A DNA stretch of 45,774 nucleotides from Paenibacillus oceani (GTDB taxonomy: Bacteria > Bacillota > Bacilli > Paenibacillales > NBRC-103111). How positions within the stretch are numbered: the stretch's first letter is position 1; each line of letters starts with the position of its first letter. The translations under genes were made by a program, and so were the position numbers. Positions 31,824 to 40,951 of this stretch are shown here, in pieces. The notes beneath the pieces are model-generated. The model did not search any database. It was not told where the DNA came from and worked only from the letters and a program-made list of their open reading frames with translations. The stretch spans positions 1 to 45,774 of the forward strand of contig NZ_JACXJA010000012.1 in the NCBI RefSeq assembly GCF_014705615.1, given 5' to 3'.

Positions 31824-34551
31824 CTAACCTCCGTAGCATAAAGGCGATTTTCCTTGCACTTTGCGGGTATTTTGCACCGTCTATCGCGGATCGGGGCGTA
31901 TATAGCTCGGACGCATCGTCCAACAGTTCTTGGACCGCTATGCGTCGACCCAATGCCTCTTTCATCAGTTGAAGCAGTACTTTCTTCACCGCCGTGCTAC
32001 TCCCTTGCACCCGGGGCAGGATCTTCTGAAGCAACTGCTGATCGAACGCCGCATCCGGCTCTAGGAGCTGAAAGCGCTCATTATATAGCATATAGAAGCA
32101 AACCGCGTCACGTATCCGAAACCCTACATGAGCATGAATATCCTCTAATATGCCATTGATCTTCACCAGCTTCTCGGTCGTCCCTTCGACCAACTCCCGG
32201 TTGTCCCGATACATATCTACGAGCTGTAAGTACTCGGAACGCAAGAAAGAGTTTGGAACAGGTGTGATCGCGGGGGCGGAATCCTCTTCTTCGTCCCCCG
32301 GGTATTGCCCAAGGTTAATATAGTTAAATTCAATCGTATTGGCTCGATCCAGTACCTTCTTGCTAAACGGATGCGTGGTCTCGTCCATATTGACTGTGCC
32401 TATCAAATACACATTGTCTGGTACATGCAGATCACCGTAAGCTCGCTGGTCTTCTTCGCTAGTGAGAGACTGACGATGAATCAGCGGTGCTGTCACGATG
32501 CGTTCCCCTTGCCACTCCTGCGTTTCCAGCACGCTGAGCAGATCGCTGAAATAGTGCTCGACTCGGGCTAGGTTCATCTCATCCAGACAAATGAAATATG
32601 GCTTGTTCCGATTGGCTAGCCGAGTCGCTTCGGCGAGCACCTCCGTAAGCTTGCCAGGGCGGAACTGATTGGACAAATCCTTGTAGCCGAGCAGATCGGA
32701 AGGATCGCTCCAATCCGGTCGTACCGGGATCAGCGTAAATTGCTGGTTGGAGCTAGTCGCTCCTAGCGCTTCGGCAAATAGCTTGACCAGCTTCGTCTTC
32801 CCTGTACCGGATACTCCAGCAAGGATGACGAACGGTTTTGTTTTCAACGACAGATAAAGGTTCTCAATCAGATGATCCGGGTACATGAAGCCTTTCCGCT
32901 TAATGAACGCTTGGATCGCTTGAAGCTGCTCCGGTACGGATAAGGGTTCCACTTGCGGTTGCTCCTCATAGTTGATATATGAAAAAGAGTCTCCGTTCTT
33001 ATCGACGTAACGCAACTCTCCCAGCCAGTTCAACATAAAGATAGCTCGATTCCTTTGCGTTACTTCTCCCCAACTGTCCCCCATCCCTAACAGCTGCATA
33101 AAAGGAGCAATAAATTGCTCTAGCGTAAATGTCTGCAATTCTTGAACTAACCCAATAGTCTGCCTCAGGACTCCAATAAGAGATGTAGACTTTTGATCCT
33201 TCTCGATAATACTTCTTAATAGTTGGACCTGAAGATCATTGATACGCCATATCGTAGAATCATTTTGAAAACAATGACCGTACTGCAAGCCTAGATCCGT
33301 TAGAGAAAACACATTGTTTTCAATAGTAAGAAGTTTAAGCTCTTGCAAGGCCCGCCCAATATGCCGAACTCGTTCCAACGGATGTTTCACCTGCTCACCG
33401 GAGATGAGTACCGACGATGGATTGGAGGAAAGAGTCTGTACAGGTACTTCGGACGGATGATTTTGATAGAGGTAATACAAGATGCCTTGTCCCAGATACA
33501 GATGTGCGATCGTAAAAGGGAAGTTTCCTCGCTCAACCTCATCTTGTTGCATGGTTGAAAACTCCACGTATTTTTTATAATTCTCCATCACATTACGAAG
33601 GTCGGCCAATAACTGCTCCTCGCTTGGAAGACTGTCCTTGTCGTAACGGTAGTAAGCTACGGTCGAGACCTGGTAGTCTTGCCCGAGACCGGAGGCGGTT
33701 AGTTGGATGTTTTGGTCTTTATGCATCTCTTCCAGGGGGACTAGGCTCTGGATTTGCTCTGCTTTTTGCCGGAGGTACTTGTAGCCCTCGGTCTTGCCCA
33801 GTTCTTTGGTCGGTACGGTGACCCCTTGGTGAAAAGCGAGATATACCGCACTCATATCGTGGGCAAACAGGTAGACAATGTACTCTCCTCGCTGGGTCGT
33901 CTCGGTGATCCGCCGATCCATGATGGCCACCCACGGTACGGTTGCCCAGTTTCCCATACCAACCGAGCCTTGGATACGAAGATTTTGGTCGATAAACGGA
34001 AGTCTATGAATTTCCTGTGGTATCGTATTGCGAACCAAGGTGCCTAACGGGTGACTGGTAAAAGGCTCTCGCTTCGCGGCAACATAATCCGACATGACCT
34101 TGGCCAGATGTTCCCGGAGGGAGGTGGTGATTGGCTGCTGATTTTGATAGTAGGATTCCAGCTCCCGATTGGCGTATTCCCGCAGTTGCTGGACTAGAGA
34201 CTCCGACCATATCGCTTGAAGCTCGTCGGTGAAACGCAACGTTTGTTTGCCAGAGTCGTGAACGAGGATGGCCTTTAAAGCTTTGATCGGTGTTTGGAGG
34301 AGCCCGTTGATTTGAAAGCCCTGGACTTGGCTCCAGCGCTGGCCTACACTTTCAGGCGGGGCATCGACAGGTTGCCCTTGCGACTCTCGGGATTGAAGCA
34401 GTTTTAAGAAACGTACCCGCACTAAGTTTACGGGCACTTCCTGTTTCTTCTGCTCTTCCATGATGTCGAGTATCGCGAGGGTGAGGACCATTTTATATGA
34501 TTTCTGCTTATGGGCGAATATGCCCGTTAATGAAGAAGGAAGAGTCGTCAT
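31789..34551 (-). CDS. McrB-like AAA+ GTPase with MrcB_N (DUF3578) domain
   Basis: About 920 residues. The ATG at 34551 follows GGGTGA; a GTG three codons earlier is possible. The order is a helical N-terminus, a MrcB_N-type domain (GNWATVPWVAIMD, then GEYIVYLFAHDMSAVYLAF), a long middle, then the McrB AAA+ module. That module has Walker A LAGVSGTGKTKLVKLFAEAL, Walker B YFICLDEMNLARVEHYFSDL and the McrB signature GTVNMDET. The subunit would sense DNA and drive the McrC-like partner by GTP hydrolysis. The gene starts the two-gene operon with 29520-31823. A hairpin at 34651-34675 lies in its presumed leader. Confidence 0.9.
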   Translation of the reverse strand: MTTLPSSLTGIFAHKQKSYKMVLTLAILDIMEEQKKQEVPVNLVRVRFLKLLQSRESQGQPVDAPPESVGQRWSQVQGFQINGLLQTPIKALKAILVHDSGKQTLRFTDELQAIWSESLVQQLREYANRELESYYQNQQPITTSLREHLAKVMSDYVAAKREPFTSHPLGTLVRNTIPQEIHRLPFIDQNLRIQGSVGMGNWATVPWVAIMDRRITETTQRGEYIVYLFAHDMSAVYLAFHQGVTVPTKELGKTEGYKYLRQKAEQIQSLVPLEEMHKDQNIQLTASGLGQDYQVSTVAYYRYDKDSLPSEEQLLADLRNVMENYKKYVEFSTMQQDEVERGNFPFTIAHLYLGQGILYYLYQNHPSEVPVQTLSSNPSSVLISGEQVKHPLERVRHIGRALQELKLLTIENNVFSLTDLGLQYGHCFQNDSTIWRINDLQVQLLRSIIEKDQKSTSLIGVLRQTIGLVQELQTFTLEQFIAPFMQLLGMGDSWGEVTQRNRAIFMLNWLGELRYVDKNGDSFSYINYEEQPQVEPLSVPEQLQAIQAFIKRKGFMYPDHLIENLYLSLKTKPFVILAGVSGTGKTKLVKLFAEALGATSSNQQFTLIPVRPDWSDPSDLLGYKDLSNQFRPGKLTEVLAEATRLANRNKPYFICLDEMNLARVEHYFSDLLSVLETQEWQGERIVTAPLIHRQSLTSEEDQRAYGDLHVPDNVYLIGTVNMDETTHPFSKKVLDRANTIEFNYINLGQYPGDEEEDSAPAITPVPNSFLRSEYLQLVDMYRDNRELVEGTTEKLVKINGILEDIHAHVGFRIRDAVCFYMLYNERFQLLEPDAAFDQQLLQKILPRVQGSSTAVKKVLLQLMKEALGRRIAVQELLDDASELYTPRSAIDGAKYPQSARKIAFMLRRLDEDGFTSYWLS

Positions 34552-35003
34552 TTCGATCACCCGGTTCGTCTTGATGGGACTTTCGACGTACTCCTACATG
34601 GTTCGACGTTTACCAATGGATTCCTTCTTTGGAAGGAGGATTGATAAAAAACGAACTCGGTTTTCCGAAGTTCGTCAATTTTTCTGTATGTAACGTGCCG
34701 ATACTCATTCAATCCCTGCTTATTCCAGATCACTAGGTTCTTTCAATTCGGTATCAAAAAAAACGTCGAATGGATAGAATTCAAGTTACTTCTACTAATA
34801 TTTGGAATAGTATCTAAGACTTATTGAATATTATGGGAAATTTTATTATTATTTGAATATCGGATTGGGGGTGAGAAGTTAAAAAAGTGACGGACACATT
34901 TGGTTCATTAATTCGAGGAGGAAATTCGTGAAAATGGAGGAACATTAGTCAATTTACATTATTTACGTAATACAAATTTTCCTAAAAGAAAGGTGTGTTC
35001 TGT
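34552..35003. other. Divergent intergenic region
   Basis: 450 bases between the McrB-like gene and the protease. It holds one hairpin (34651-34675) and AT-rich sequence with promoter-like stretches near 34800-34860. No gene is seen. Confidence 0.4.
34651..34675 (-). terminator. Hairpin with T tail in the McrB leader
   Basis: Stem CCGAGTTCGT / ACGAACTTCGG with one bulge and an AAAA loop, followed on the minus strand by TTTTTTATC. It sits 100 bases upstream of the McrB-like start, so it is either an attenuator of that operon or a terminator left from an older gene. Confidence 0.5.
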
Positions 35004-36263
35004 TTGAAAAAGAAAAGTAAATCAATTCTTACTACCCTTGCAGTTGCTACGCTAATCATGGTTCCACTTTTTAATGCTCATGCAGCTAGTGGTAAAGCTA
35101 GTCAAGTTTTCATACACGAAGGTAAAGAATATCGGGCAATTCCTTCTGAACAGACAGTTCCAGATAACAATGCCATTGAACAACAATATGATCAACTGCA
35201 AATTATTGAGGAGATGAAAATAATTGATGACCGAGAAAACCTCAAAAAAACAGTAAATAATCTTTTCCCGGAAATGTATGGGGGAATTTACACCGATGAT
35301 TCAGGTAACAACGTCATTTTACTAACTGACCATAATCCAGAAATAGAGAAGAAACTCAAAGAGAGCAGTTCACGGGCTGATAAGGTCAGAATTCAGACTG
35401 TAAGCCACACTGAAAAACAGCTAAATGATGCACATAACAAACTGTATACGATGACTGACATGGGAATTGTATTATTAGCAACGGATACCAAGCTTAATAA
35501 AGTTAAAGTATATATTTCAGCAAATGAACTTGAAAAAAATAAAGAAAAAATTATAGAGAGTGTTGATGAGAGTCTAATTCATTGGGAAGTCGGTGAATTT
35601 AAATATGTCAAAGAAACTGCGTATTTGTATCCAGGTGAGGAAATTAACTTCACCGAGGGGTCGGAACCTTTAACCTGCAGCGTAGGTTTTAATGCTTCAA
35701 CAAGTAATAATAGCAAAGTAACTGTTACCGCTGGTCACTGTGGCAACAATACATACTACGATTTGTCAGATCAAACTGGGTCTATTGGTACGATGAGCAA
35801 TGCAACATTTGGTTTCGGTTTCAACTATGATGCAGGTTTTATTGTATTAAATAGTTCTGCACTAACCAGCCCTTATCTGAGTGGCAACACATTAACAATA
35901 GGTACATTCGATTGGAACGGCTCAGGACAAGCCCAAGGTACTACCGTCTATCTACATGCTAGAAGTGGAGGTGGAACAAGTTTAGGCTCTAGCACTATTC
36001 AGAATAGCAGTATCTCTGTTCCAGGCGAAGAAACAGATCTGGTCTTGACTAGCCACGTTGGCAACGTTGAAGGAGATAGCGGAGGACTTTGGTATCGAAT
36101 TATTAATAAGGATGGAAAAAACTATGCGGTAATTGAAGGAATTCATACGGGCACGGTGAGAGACCAAAACAATGGTCAAATTGTTGGCGCTTCTTTCAGC
36201 AAATTTGCCAATGTATATAATGGATTGGGGTTAAATGGAGTTTTTGTCGATCCTAACTACTAA
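35004..36263 (+). CDS. Secreted trypsin-fold (S1 family) serine protease
   Basis: I prefer the TTG at 35004, ten bases after AAAGAAAGG, which gives 419 residues; GTG at 34995 is possible. A Sec signal peptide (KKKSKSILTTLAVATLIMVP, cleaved after AHA) is followed by a long, Lys/Glu-rich propeptide of about 180 residues and then the protease. The catalytic triad is visible: His245 in VTAGHCGN, Asp276 in NYDAGFIVL and Ser359 in EGDSGGLWY. This is the bacterial streptogrisin/alpha-lytic style, in which the propeptide assists folding. It is the only gene on the plus strand between two defence operons, with its own terminator. Probably an extracellular degradative enzyme. Confidence 0.92.
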   Translation: MKKKSKSILTTLAVATLIMVPLFNAHAASGKASQVFIHEGKEYRAIPSEQTVPDNNAIEQQYDQLQIIEEMKIIDDRENLKKTVNNLFPEMYGGIYTDDSGNNVILLTDHNPEIEKKLKESSSRADKVRIQTVSHTEKQLNDAHNKLYTMTDMGIVLLATDTKLNKVKVYISANELEKNKEKIIESVDESLIHWEVGEFKYVKETAYLYPGEEINFTEGSEPLTCSVGFNASTSNNSKVTVTAGHCGNNTYYDLSDQTGSIGTMSNATFGFGFNYDAGFIVLNSSALTSPYLSGNTLTIGTFDWNGSGQAQGTTVYLHARSGGGTSLGSSTIQNSSISVPGEETDLVLTSHVGNVEGDSGGLWYRIINKDGKNYAVIEGIHTGTVRDQNNGQIVGASFSKFANVYNGLGLNGVFVDPNY

Positions 36264-36377
36264 ATACTAACATCTGCATCCCTTTGATAGAAAATGCTAG
36301 AAGAAGAAGTTTCTGCCTGGGTATATATTAATTCCAGTAGACGACTGGGGAATGTACATCTTACTTGAGAAGAGAAA

Positions 36378-36410
36378 ACCGCTGGAAATCACTCCAGCGG
36401 TAATCTTTTA
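36378..36410 (+). terminator. Terminator after the protease gene
   Basis: Perfect 9-bp stem ACCGCTGGA / TCCAGCGGT with a 6-base loop, then AATCTTTTA, about 115 bases after the protease stop. Confidence 0.7.
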
Positions 36411-36559
36411 ACATACGCTATATTCCTCTTGTATATAATTCCATCAATTAAATTTATCTTTTTCAGCCCACCGATTTCTATCATTTCGTCAGTAGCATAA
36501 ACTCGCATGGCTTATTCTTCTTATTATATATAGAGCTTATTCGAAATCGTTTGATTCTT

Positions 36560-36940
36560 TCATCGTTGATGTTCATAACAATAAACCCGATTCTGAAACC
36601 GTTCCGGTCGCCCCAGACAATAGTTCCGAACCTTCTCGCTAACCCCTTTACCACACTGGGCACAACGATAAGTATCTGCCTCAGGCGAGGACACTTCAGA
36701 GGTCGCCGCCACTTCCCCCTGCAGCGCTTTCTTTTTCGCTCTCGCCCTCCAAAGAACCCAAGTTACCCGAATCACCAATAGCGCAATAGCAACACCTATG
36801 GCCGCATTAAGGTAAGGAACATCAACTTTAAATTTAAAATACTGGGTTTCTAGCACCCATAGAAACGCCTTTATTCCTGCCATTAACCCAAGTGCACTTA
36901 CCAAGAACATAGAGATAGACTGCTTTTGTCTCCGTGCCAT
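36560..36940 (-). CDS. Membrane protein with C-terminal zinc ribbon, 126 aa
   Basis: Two membrane helices (MFLVSALGLMAGIKAFLWVL and LNAAIGVAIALLVIRVTWVL) are followed by a basic linker and a C-terminal zinc ribbon: CAQCGKGVSEKVRNYC and YCYEHQR, that is C-x2-C, then further Cys and His. The start ATG lies four bases after the stop of the Mrr-like gene, so it is the third member of a translationally coupled trio. In this context it could anchor or gate the nuclease at the membrane, or bind nucleic acid through the ribbon. I do not recognise a named family. Confidence 0.75.
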   Translation of the reverse strand: MARRQKQSISMFLVSALGLMAGIKAFLWVLETQYFKFKVDVPYLNAAIGVAIALLVIRVTWVLWRARAKKKALQGEVAATSEVSSPEADTYRCAQCGKGVSEKVRNYCLGRPERFQNRVYCYEHQR

Positions 36941-36944
36941 TCAA

Positions 36945-37661
36945 TTATCCTCCCGACCTTGACGTACTTGACCGTGTCCGCATTTTGCCACCCCGCTCCT
37001 TTTTCCACTTCTTCAACTTATCTTCAAGAATCAGACCATTAATCAGCTTAATATTAAGCCGTTCCGCCGCCTCACGGGCCGCCTTTGTAAAGTTGCTTGT
37101 GGTTACGATCCAGGCGTCGTAGCATCCATGCACCTGCTTGCCAGCTTTCAGCCGGAGGACGATATCATTGCCGACATCCTGCTTCCATCGCTTGCACTGG
37201 ACAGCTATCTTGTAGCCTTCCTTCCCTTTCAGGACCAGATCCACCTCATGGTCCCCGGAACCGCCGATACGTTCAACCTGATACCCTTGCTCCCGATAGT
37301 ACAGCTCCATCAGCTTCTCAAAGTCCGTTCCCGATAATGTCCGCACATCGGCCTCTAGCAGCTCTTGCTCTGTCATTATCTTTGGCTTGCCTGTGCTTTC
37401 CTTTGACGCTTTTTGCACTGTCGCTTTCGTCGTTTTGGCTGGAGCGCTGCTTTTTTGCCCCTTTTTGTCGTTTCTTCTTTTACGGACCCACATCGTTCCT
37501 AGTATTTCCGCCACAATAACACTGCCAAATAAAATAACAAAGAAGAGCCACCAGATCTGTTTCAGCTCTGTAAAGAAGAAAAGAGAAAGTCCTGACAAAA
37601 TAAAAATCCCTCTGAAAAAATAAGCGACTTGTCTTCCTTCTGCCGTGTACGTTCTAGCCAT
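36945..37661 (-). CDS. Membrane-anchored Mrr-like restriction endonuclease
   Basis: A 238-residue protein. One or two membrane helices (AYFFRGIFILSGLSLFFF, IWWLFFVILFGSVIVAEIL) are followed by a Lys/Ala/Thr-rich linker and an Mrr-type catalytic domain from about residue 110. That domain begins DFEKLMELYYREQGYQVERI, then GGSGDHEVDLVL with the catalytic Asp, and IAVQCKRWKQDVGN with the Gln-x-Lys of the PD-(D/E)xK fold. AWIVTTSNFTKAAREAAERL is the usual Mrr C-terminal helix-strand unit. Its ATG overlaps the TAA of the upstream NERD-helicase (TAATG), showing translational coupling. It probably cleaves DNA, perhaps modified DNA, at the inner face of the membrane. Confidence 0.9.
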   Translation of the reverse strand: MARTYTAEGRQVAYFFRGIFILSGLSLFFFTELKQIWWLFFVILFGSVIVAEILGTMWVRKRRNDKKGQKSSAPAKTTKATVQKASKESTGKPKIMTEQELLEADVRTLSGTDFEKLMELYYREQGYQVERIGGSGDHEVDLVLKGKEGYKIAVQCKRWKQDVGNDIVLRLKAGKQVHGCYDAWIVTTSNFTKAAREAAERLNIKLINGLILEDKLKKWKKERGGKMRTRSSTSRSGG

Positions 37662-39586
37662 TATGCTCCCCCCATCCTCTTGCGTTCCATAGGCGCATTG
37701 GTCTTCTCCTCGTCTACTTCGTCCAAATAACGCGTGTACTTGGAGTCACCGCTATACGATAAAAACAGCCATTCCAGCGCCCTCGTCATCCCGATGTAGA
37801 ACAGCGACACTTCACGTTCTTCCATTTCCTCGAGCGGATGCGGCATGCTCTCTATATTTACTAGGAAGACGGCGCGGAAATCGAGCCCTTTCGCACTATC
37901 AATCGTAGAGATTTTGATAGACTCGTCACTGCGGTCGAAGCTTCGTTTGGTTTCAAAGTTTTCGGTTACCCAGGTATAGGATAACTGTCGGCTTTCAAGT
38001 CCTTTGCGAATAATGTCTATGTACGAGGTATCGAACCGGCTTTTCACACGGTATAAAACGGCAATTTCGGACAGCGGAATGCGATGCTCCGCTTGAAGCC
38101 GGAAAATCTGCTCAGCAACGAAAGCCATTTCTTCCTCCAGGCCGGAACATCTTCGGATAACGGGATGCGGCCCTTTTCTTTTCGTGCTTTGAGGCGGAAT
38201 AATATCAATTCCTTCGAACGAGCCTTGCTTTACTTTATCTTGCAGCTCGGAATGCTTCCGGTAGAAGTCCCAGGCAAATTGAACAATCTGGGCCGTATTC
38301 CGGTAGTTGATGCTCATAATCTTGGATCGTCCGCGGAAGTCGAGCCCGGTGTCTTGCATGAGACTGGCTTTTCGTTTAAAAATCGATTGAGCGCGATCCT
38401 CTACGAGCAAGAGCGACTGCGTATCCGGATTCAGGCAATAACTGAGCAGCTTAAGCCACTCCGGCTCGAAATCCTGACCTTCGTCTATTAATATGGCGTC
38501 ATAATGAGGCACGATCGCTTCCTTGGCCTCCAGCTTATCAAGTAAAGCCGGGATGTCCTGATCCTTCATACCAATCGAATGGCGCAGCCACTCATGGAAG
38601 TTATAAATCTCCACGTTGCCAGTGGGGCACATTTTCTGTTGTTCCGTATCTTGAATAAGATCGAATAAATCTTCCGGCTCTTCCATCATCCGAATAATCA
38701 TCTGCTTCAAACTTCTCGACAACGGTATACCGTAACAAAGGACGAGTATGCGCCACTCCGGGTGGGATCGCGCCAGCATCTTGGCACGACTGGCCAGAAC
38801 CAAAGTTTTCCCGCTGCCCGCTACTCCGCGTATGAGACGGTGCTTATCTCCCAATTGCTTAGCCAAGTTCTCTTGATGAAGATCCATTGTCTTGATGTTG
38901 TGCATGGAGAGAAGAAGCTGATCCTGGACGAGTACCGGCGCCCGGAACTCCGCACTAATTCGAACTTCAGGGAACAGATGAAAGCGGATCGCACTAATAT
39001 CCTGATCGGAGAGCGTATACTTCCGCTGACTCCACACGGTAAACATACCTTGAATCTTCTCCAGTAAAATATCAGCGGTAAAACTATCGTCTTCGGGATC
39101 GATTTCATCCCTGCAAAGCACAAACTGCGGCTCGATAATATGATATAAGTTATGGCGGACGAAGTCTTCCTGCTTTAATCGCGTAAATACGGTGCCGAAT
39201 CCGTACGGAAATTTCAGATTCCCTTGATAGGGACCGTCATGTAAAATCAGCTGCTTGTCCTTCTTTAATTGATCCGCGATCCTGCGGACATTATCACGGG
39301 CTTGTTTAAACGGATTTTTTACCGTTTCCAGTTGACCCGCTGCCGTATGCAGGACCCATTCGTCTTTGTTCAGCGCATGAAGCGTATTGCGTGTGTAATC
39401 CTTGACTTCCAGCACAACCAGTCCTAAATCCGGCCCTATCACAACGAAATCGGGCCTGCGTCCGTGAATTTCCGGCTCGTAGTAAACAACGTAGTCGTCC
39501 GGCAAATGATCCCGTAGCGTGTGGAAGAGCAGCCGCTCCCCGGTTGTCGCCAGGCGCGGGATGCTTTCCGGCACCATATAAGCCAT
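37661..39586 (-). CDS. NERD nuclease-domain / UvrD-like helicase fusion
   Basis: A 641-residue protein. Residues 10-130 form a NERD nuclease-related domain with a PD-(D/E)xK core (HGRRPDFVVI, then GLVVLEVKDYTR). A UvrD/Rep-type SF1 helicase follows: Walker A IRGVAGSGKTLVLASRA, Walker B ILIDEGQDFEPEWLKLL, SINYRNT, STIDSAKGLDFRAVFLV and SLFYIGMTRALEWLFLSYSG. It is the first gene of a coupled operon with the Mrr-like and zinc-ribbon membrane genes. A single-protein nuclease-helicase defence (Nhi) has a comparable idea of architecture, but whether it is homologous cannot be decided here. The product would process or degrade invading DNA together with the membrane-bound nuclease. Confidence 0.9.
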   Translation of the reverse strand: MAYMVPESIPRLATTGERLLFHTLRDHLPDDYVVYYEPEIHGRRPDFVVIGPDLGLVVLEVKDYTRNTLHALNKDEWVLHTAAGQLETVKNPFKQARDNVRRIADQLKKDKQLILHDGPYQGNLKFPYGFGTVFTRLKQEDFVRHNLYHIIEPQFVLCRDEIDPEDDSFTADILLEKIQGMFTVWSQRKYTLSDQDISAIRFHLFPEVRISAEFRAPVLVQDQLLLSMHNIKTMDLHQENLAKQLGDKHRLIRGVAGSGKTLVLASRAKMLARSHPEWRILVLCYGIPLSRSLKQMIIRMMEEPEDLFDLIQDTEQQKMCPTGNVEIYNFHEWLRHSIGMKDQDIPALLDKLEAKEAIVPHYDAILIDEGQDFEPEWLKLLSYCLNPDTQSLLLVEDRAQSIFKRKASLMQDTGLDFRGRSKIMSINYRNTAQIVQFAWDFYRKHSELQDKVKQGSFEGIDIIPPQSTKRKGPHPVIRRCSGLEEEMAFVAEQIFRLQAEHRIPLSEIAVLYRVKSRFDTSYIDIIRKGLESRQLSYTWVTENFETKRSFDRSDESIKISTIDSAKGLDFRAVFLVNIESMPHPLEEMEEREVSLFYIGMTRALEWLFLSYSGDSKYTRYLDEVDEEKTNAPMERKRMGGA

Positions 39587-39687
39587 AGTCCATCTCTCCT
39601 GGTTCTATTTTCCTACTCCCTCATTATACTTCCAATCCCTTCCGTTAGACATAGGAATTTGACAAATTTCGATAGATTATGCAAAAC

Positions 39688-39719
39688 AAAAAAAGACCAG
39701 CCCTACCTAGAGCCAGTCT
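39688..39719 (-). terminator. Terminator downstream of the sigma/anti-sigma operon
   Basis: On the minus strand, AGACTGGC...GGCTGGTCT forms an 8-bp stem (two wobble pairs) followed by a run of seven T. It lies about 170 bases after the anti-sigma stop. Confidence 0.7.
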
Positions 39720-39735
39720 CAATGCTTCTGTTATT

Positions 39736-39774
39736 ATAGTACACGTCGTGGTTCTCCGCGGTATTTTTGCCTCC
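39736..39774 (-). pseudogene. Tiny relic of an rtcB-like gene
   Basis: Thirty-nine bases match the rtcB gene (about 42012-42050) at 33 positions and on the same strand. The minus-strand reading is GGKNTAENHDVYY against RGKDTAENRDAYY in the intact RtcB. No further homology extends in either direction. Confidence 0.5.
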
Positions 39775-39886
39775 ACACTAGCCGCTGTCGGGAGAACTTT
39801 CTCTCCGAGACGTTGTGCGTGGTTTTCCACGCCTTTCTTCTTCGGATATCCGTATAAATGAAAGCAGCCAAAGGAAAAGACACTAG

Positions 39887-40951
39887 TTACTCCCGCTTTT
39901 CTGCACCGCTTAATAAAGGAACACGAAACACGTATGGCTCAAGCGCTTCTCCCCGGAAATAGGTACCCCATTCATCCTGTCTTTCCATTACTCTGCGCTG
40001 AGGGATTATAACGAGTTCCTCCGGCGTTTCCTTTGGCGTGCGTAAATGTTCGTCTGTAAACCGATATTTCTTTCGATCACCTTCAACCGCTTCGCCTTCG
40101 CCGCCAACAAAGCCCATCCCCATAATATAGCCCTTTTCATCCTGCACTTGAATACTGCTGATAGCAGACGGGTCAGTAAACGAGTAATTCTCGGGCACGG
40201 TCATTTCGTAGTCGATCGTCGTACTGAGCGGTGTCATCACAACGCGTGCTACGTTGATGATAATCCCGTTTACCTCATGAGAGATCCCAGGTTCAAAGGT
40301 TCGGGTCGCCTGATCCGAAAGTTCACGGGACACCGGCAGCTCGAGGGACCAATTTCCTTGGATGTCTCCAACCCGACTTACCTTAATCGTTAACCGAAAT
40401 TGCTCAGGCAGCAGGCCACCCGGCCCCTCCTCATATCCATAGTTACTGTGATAATAAATAATCCCCCCGTACCGGCCATCCTGGAGATCCTGAAATTCGC
40501 CTCCGGAGTGAAAGGCCAGTTTTTTTCCGTCGATAAACAATTGAACGTCGTTCGTGTTCAACATGGATCTAGAAGCCGCATCTTTTGTAAACGACTGCAC
40601 CATATCGAAAACAAGTTCGCCTTGATCCGCATATATGTTTTCCACACTGAGTTTGATGCCTTGTTGAAGCGACTCTTGTCCGACAGGGGTGCTTAAACCC
40701 TTTTCCACGACCTGCTGAAACCCCTCTATTCGCAACAGATTGACTACATAAGCCAACACTTTGGATGATAAAGGGAGCATCAACGTTGCGAAACAAATGA
40801 ACAGCAACATGCAAGTCATGACCATCCGTTTTGGGTAACGTCTCCCTACAGGTGCTAGGGTTCGCGGCTTTTCCTCCAATACGAGCCTGTGTCGGTTCAA
40901 TCTACCGGCACTTTGTTTCAAAAGCTCATCAAGCTGGTTACTCATGACCAT
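39887..40951 (-). CDS. DUF4179-type anti-sigma factor
   Basis: A 354-residue single-pass membrane protein. A cytoplasmic N-terminus of about 45 residues (LDELLKQSAGRLNRHRLVLE) would hold the sigma factor. One membrane helix follows (MVMTCMLLFICFATLML), then an extracellular part with the DUF4179/DUF5643 look (GIKLSVENIYADQGELVFDM, FDGKKLAF-type strand, FRLTIKVSRVGDIQGNW). The start overlaps the end of the ECF sigma gene by 14 bases, the normal coupled arrangement. It should keep the sigma factor inactive until an envelope signal triggers release. The first ATG or the second (MSN) could be the start. Confidence 0.9.
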   Translation of the reverse strand: MVMSNQLDELLKQSAGRLNRHRLVLEEKPRTLAPVGRRYPKRMVMTCMLLFICFATLMLPLSSKVLAYVVNLLRIEGFQQVVEKGLSTPVGQESLQQGIKLSVENIYADQGELVFDMVQSFTKDAASRSMLNTNDVQLFIDGKKLAFHSGGEFQDLQDGRYGGIIYYHSNYGYEEGPGGLLPEQFRLTIKVSRVGDIQGNWSLELPVSRELSDQATRTFEPGISHEVNGIIINVARVVMTPLSTTIDYEMTVPENYSFTDPSAISSIQVQDEKGYIMGMGFVGGEGEAVEGDRKKYRFTDEHLRTPKETPEELVIIPQRRVMERQDEWGTYFRGEALEPYVFRVPLLSGAEKRE

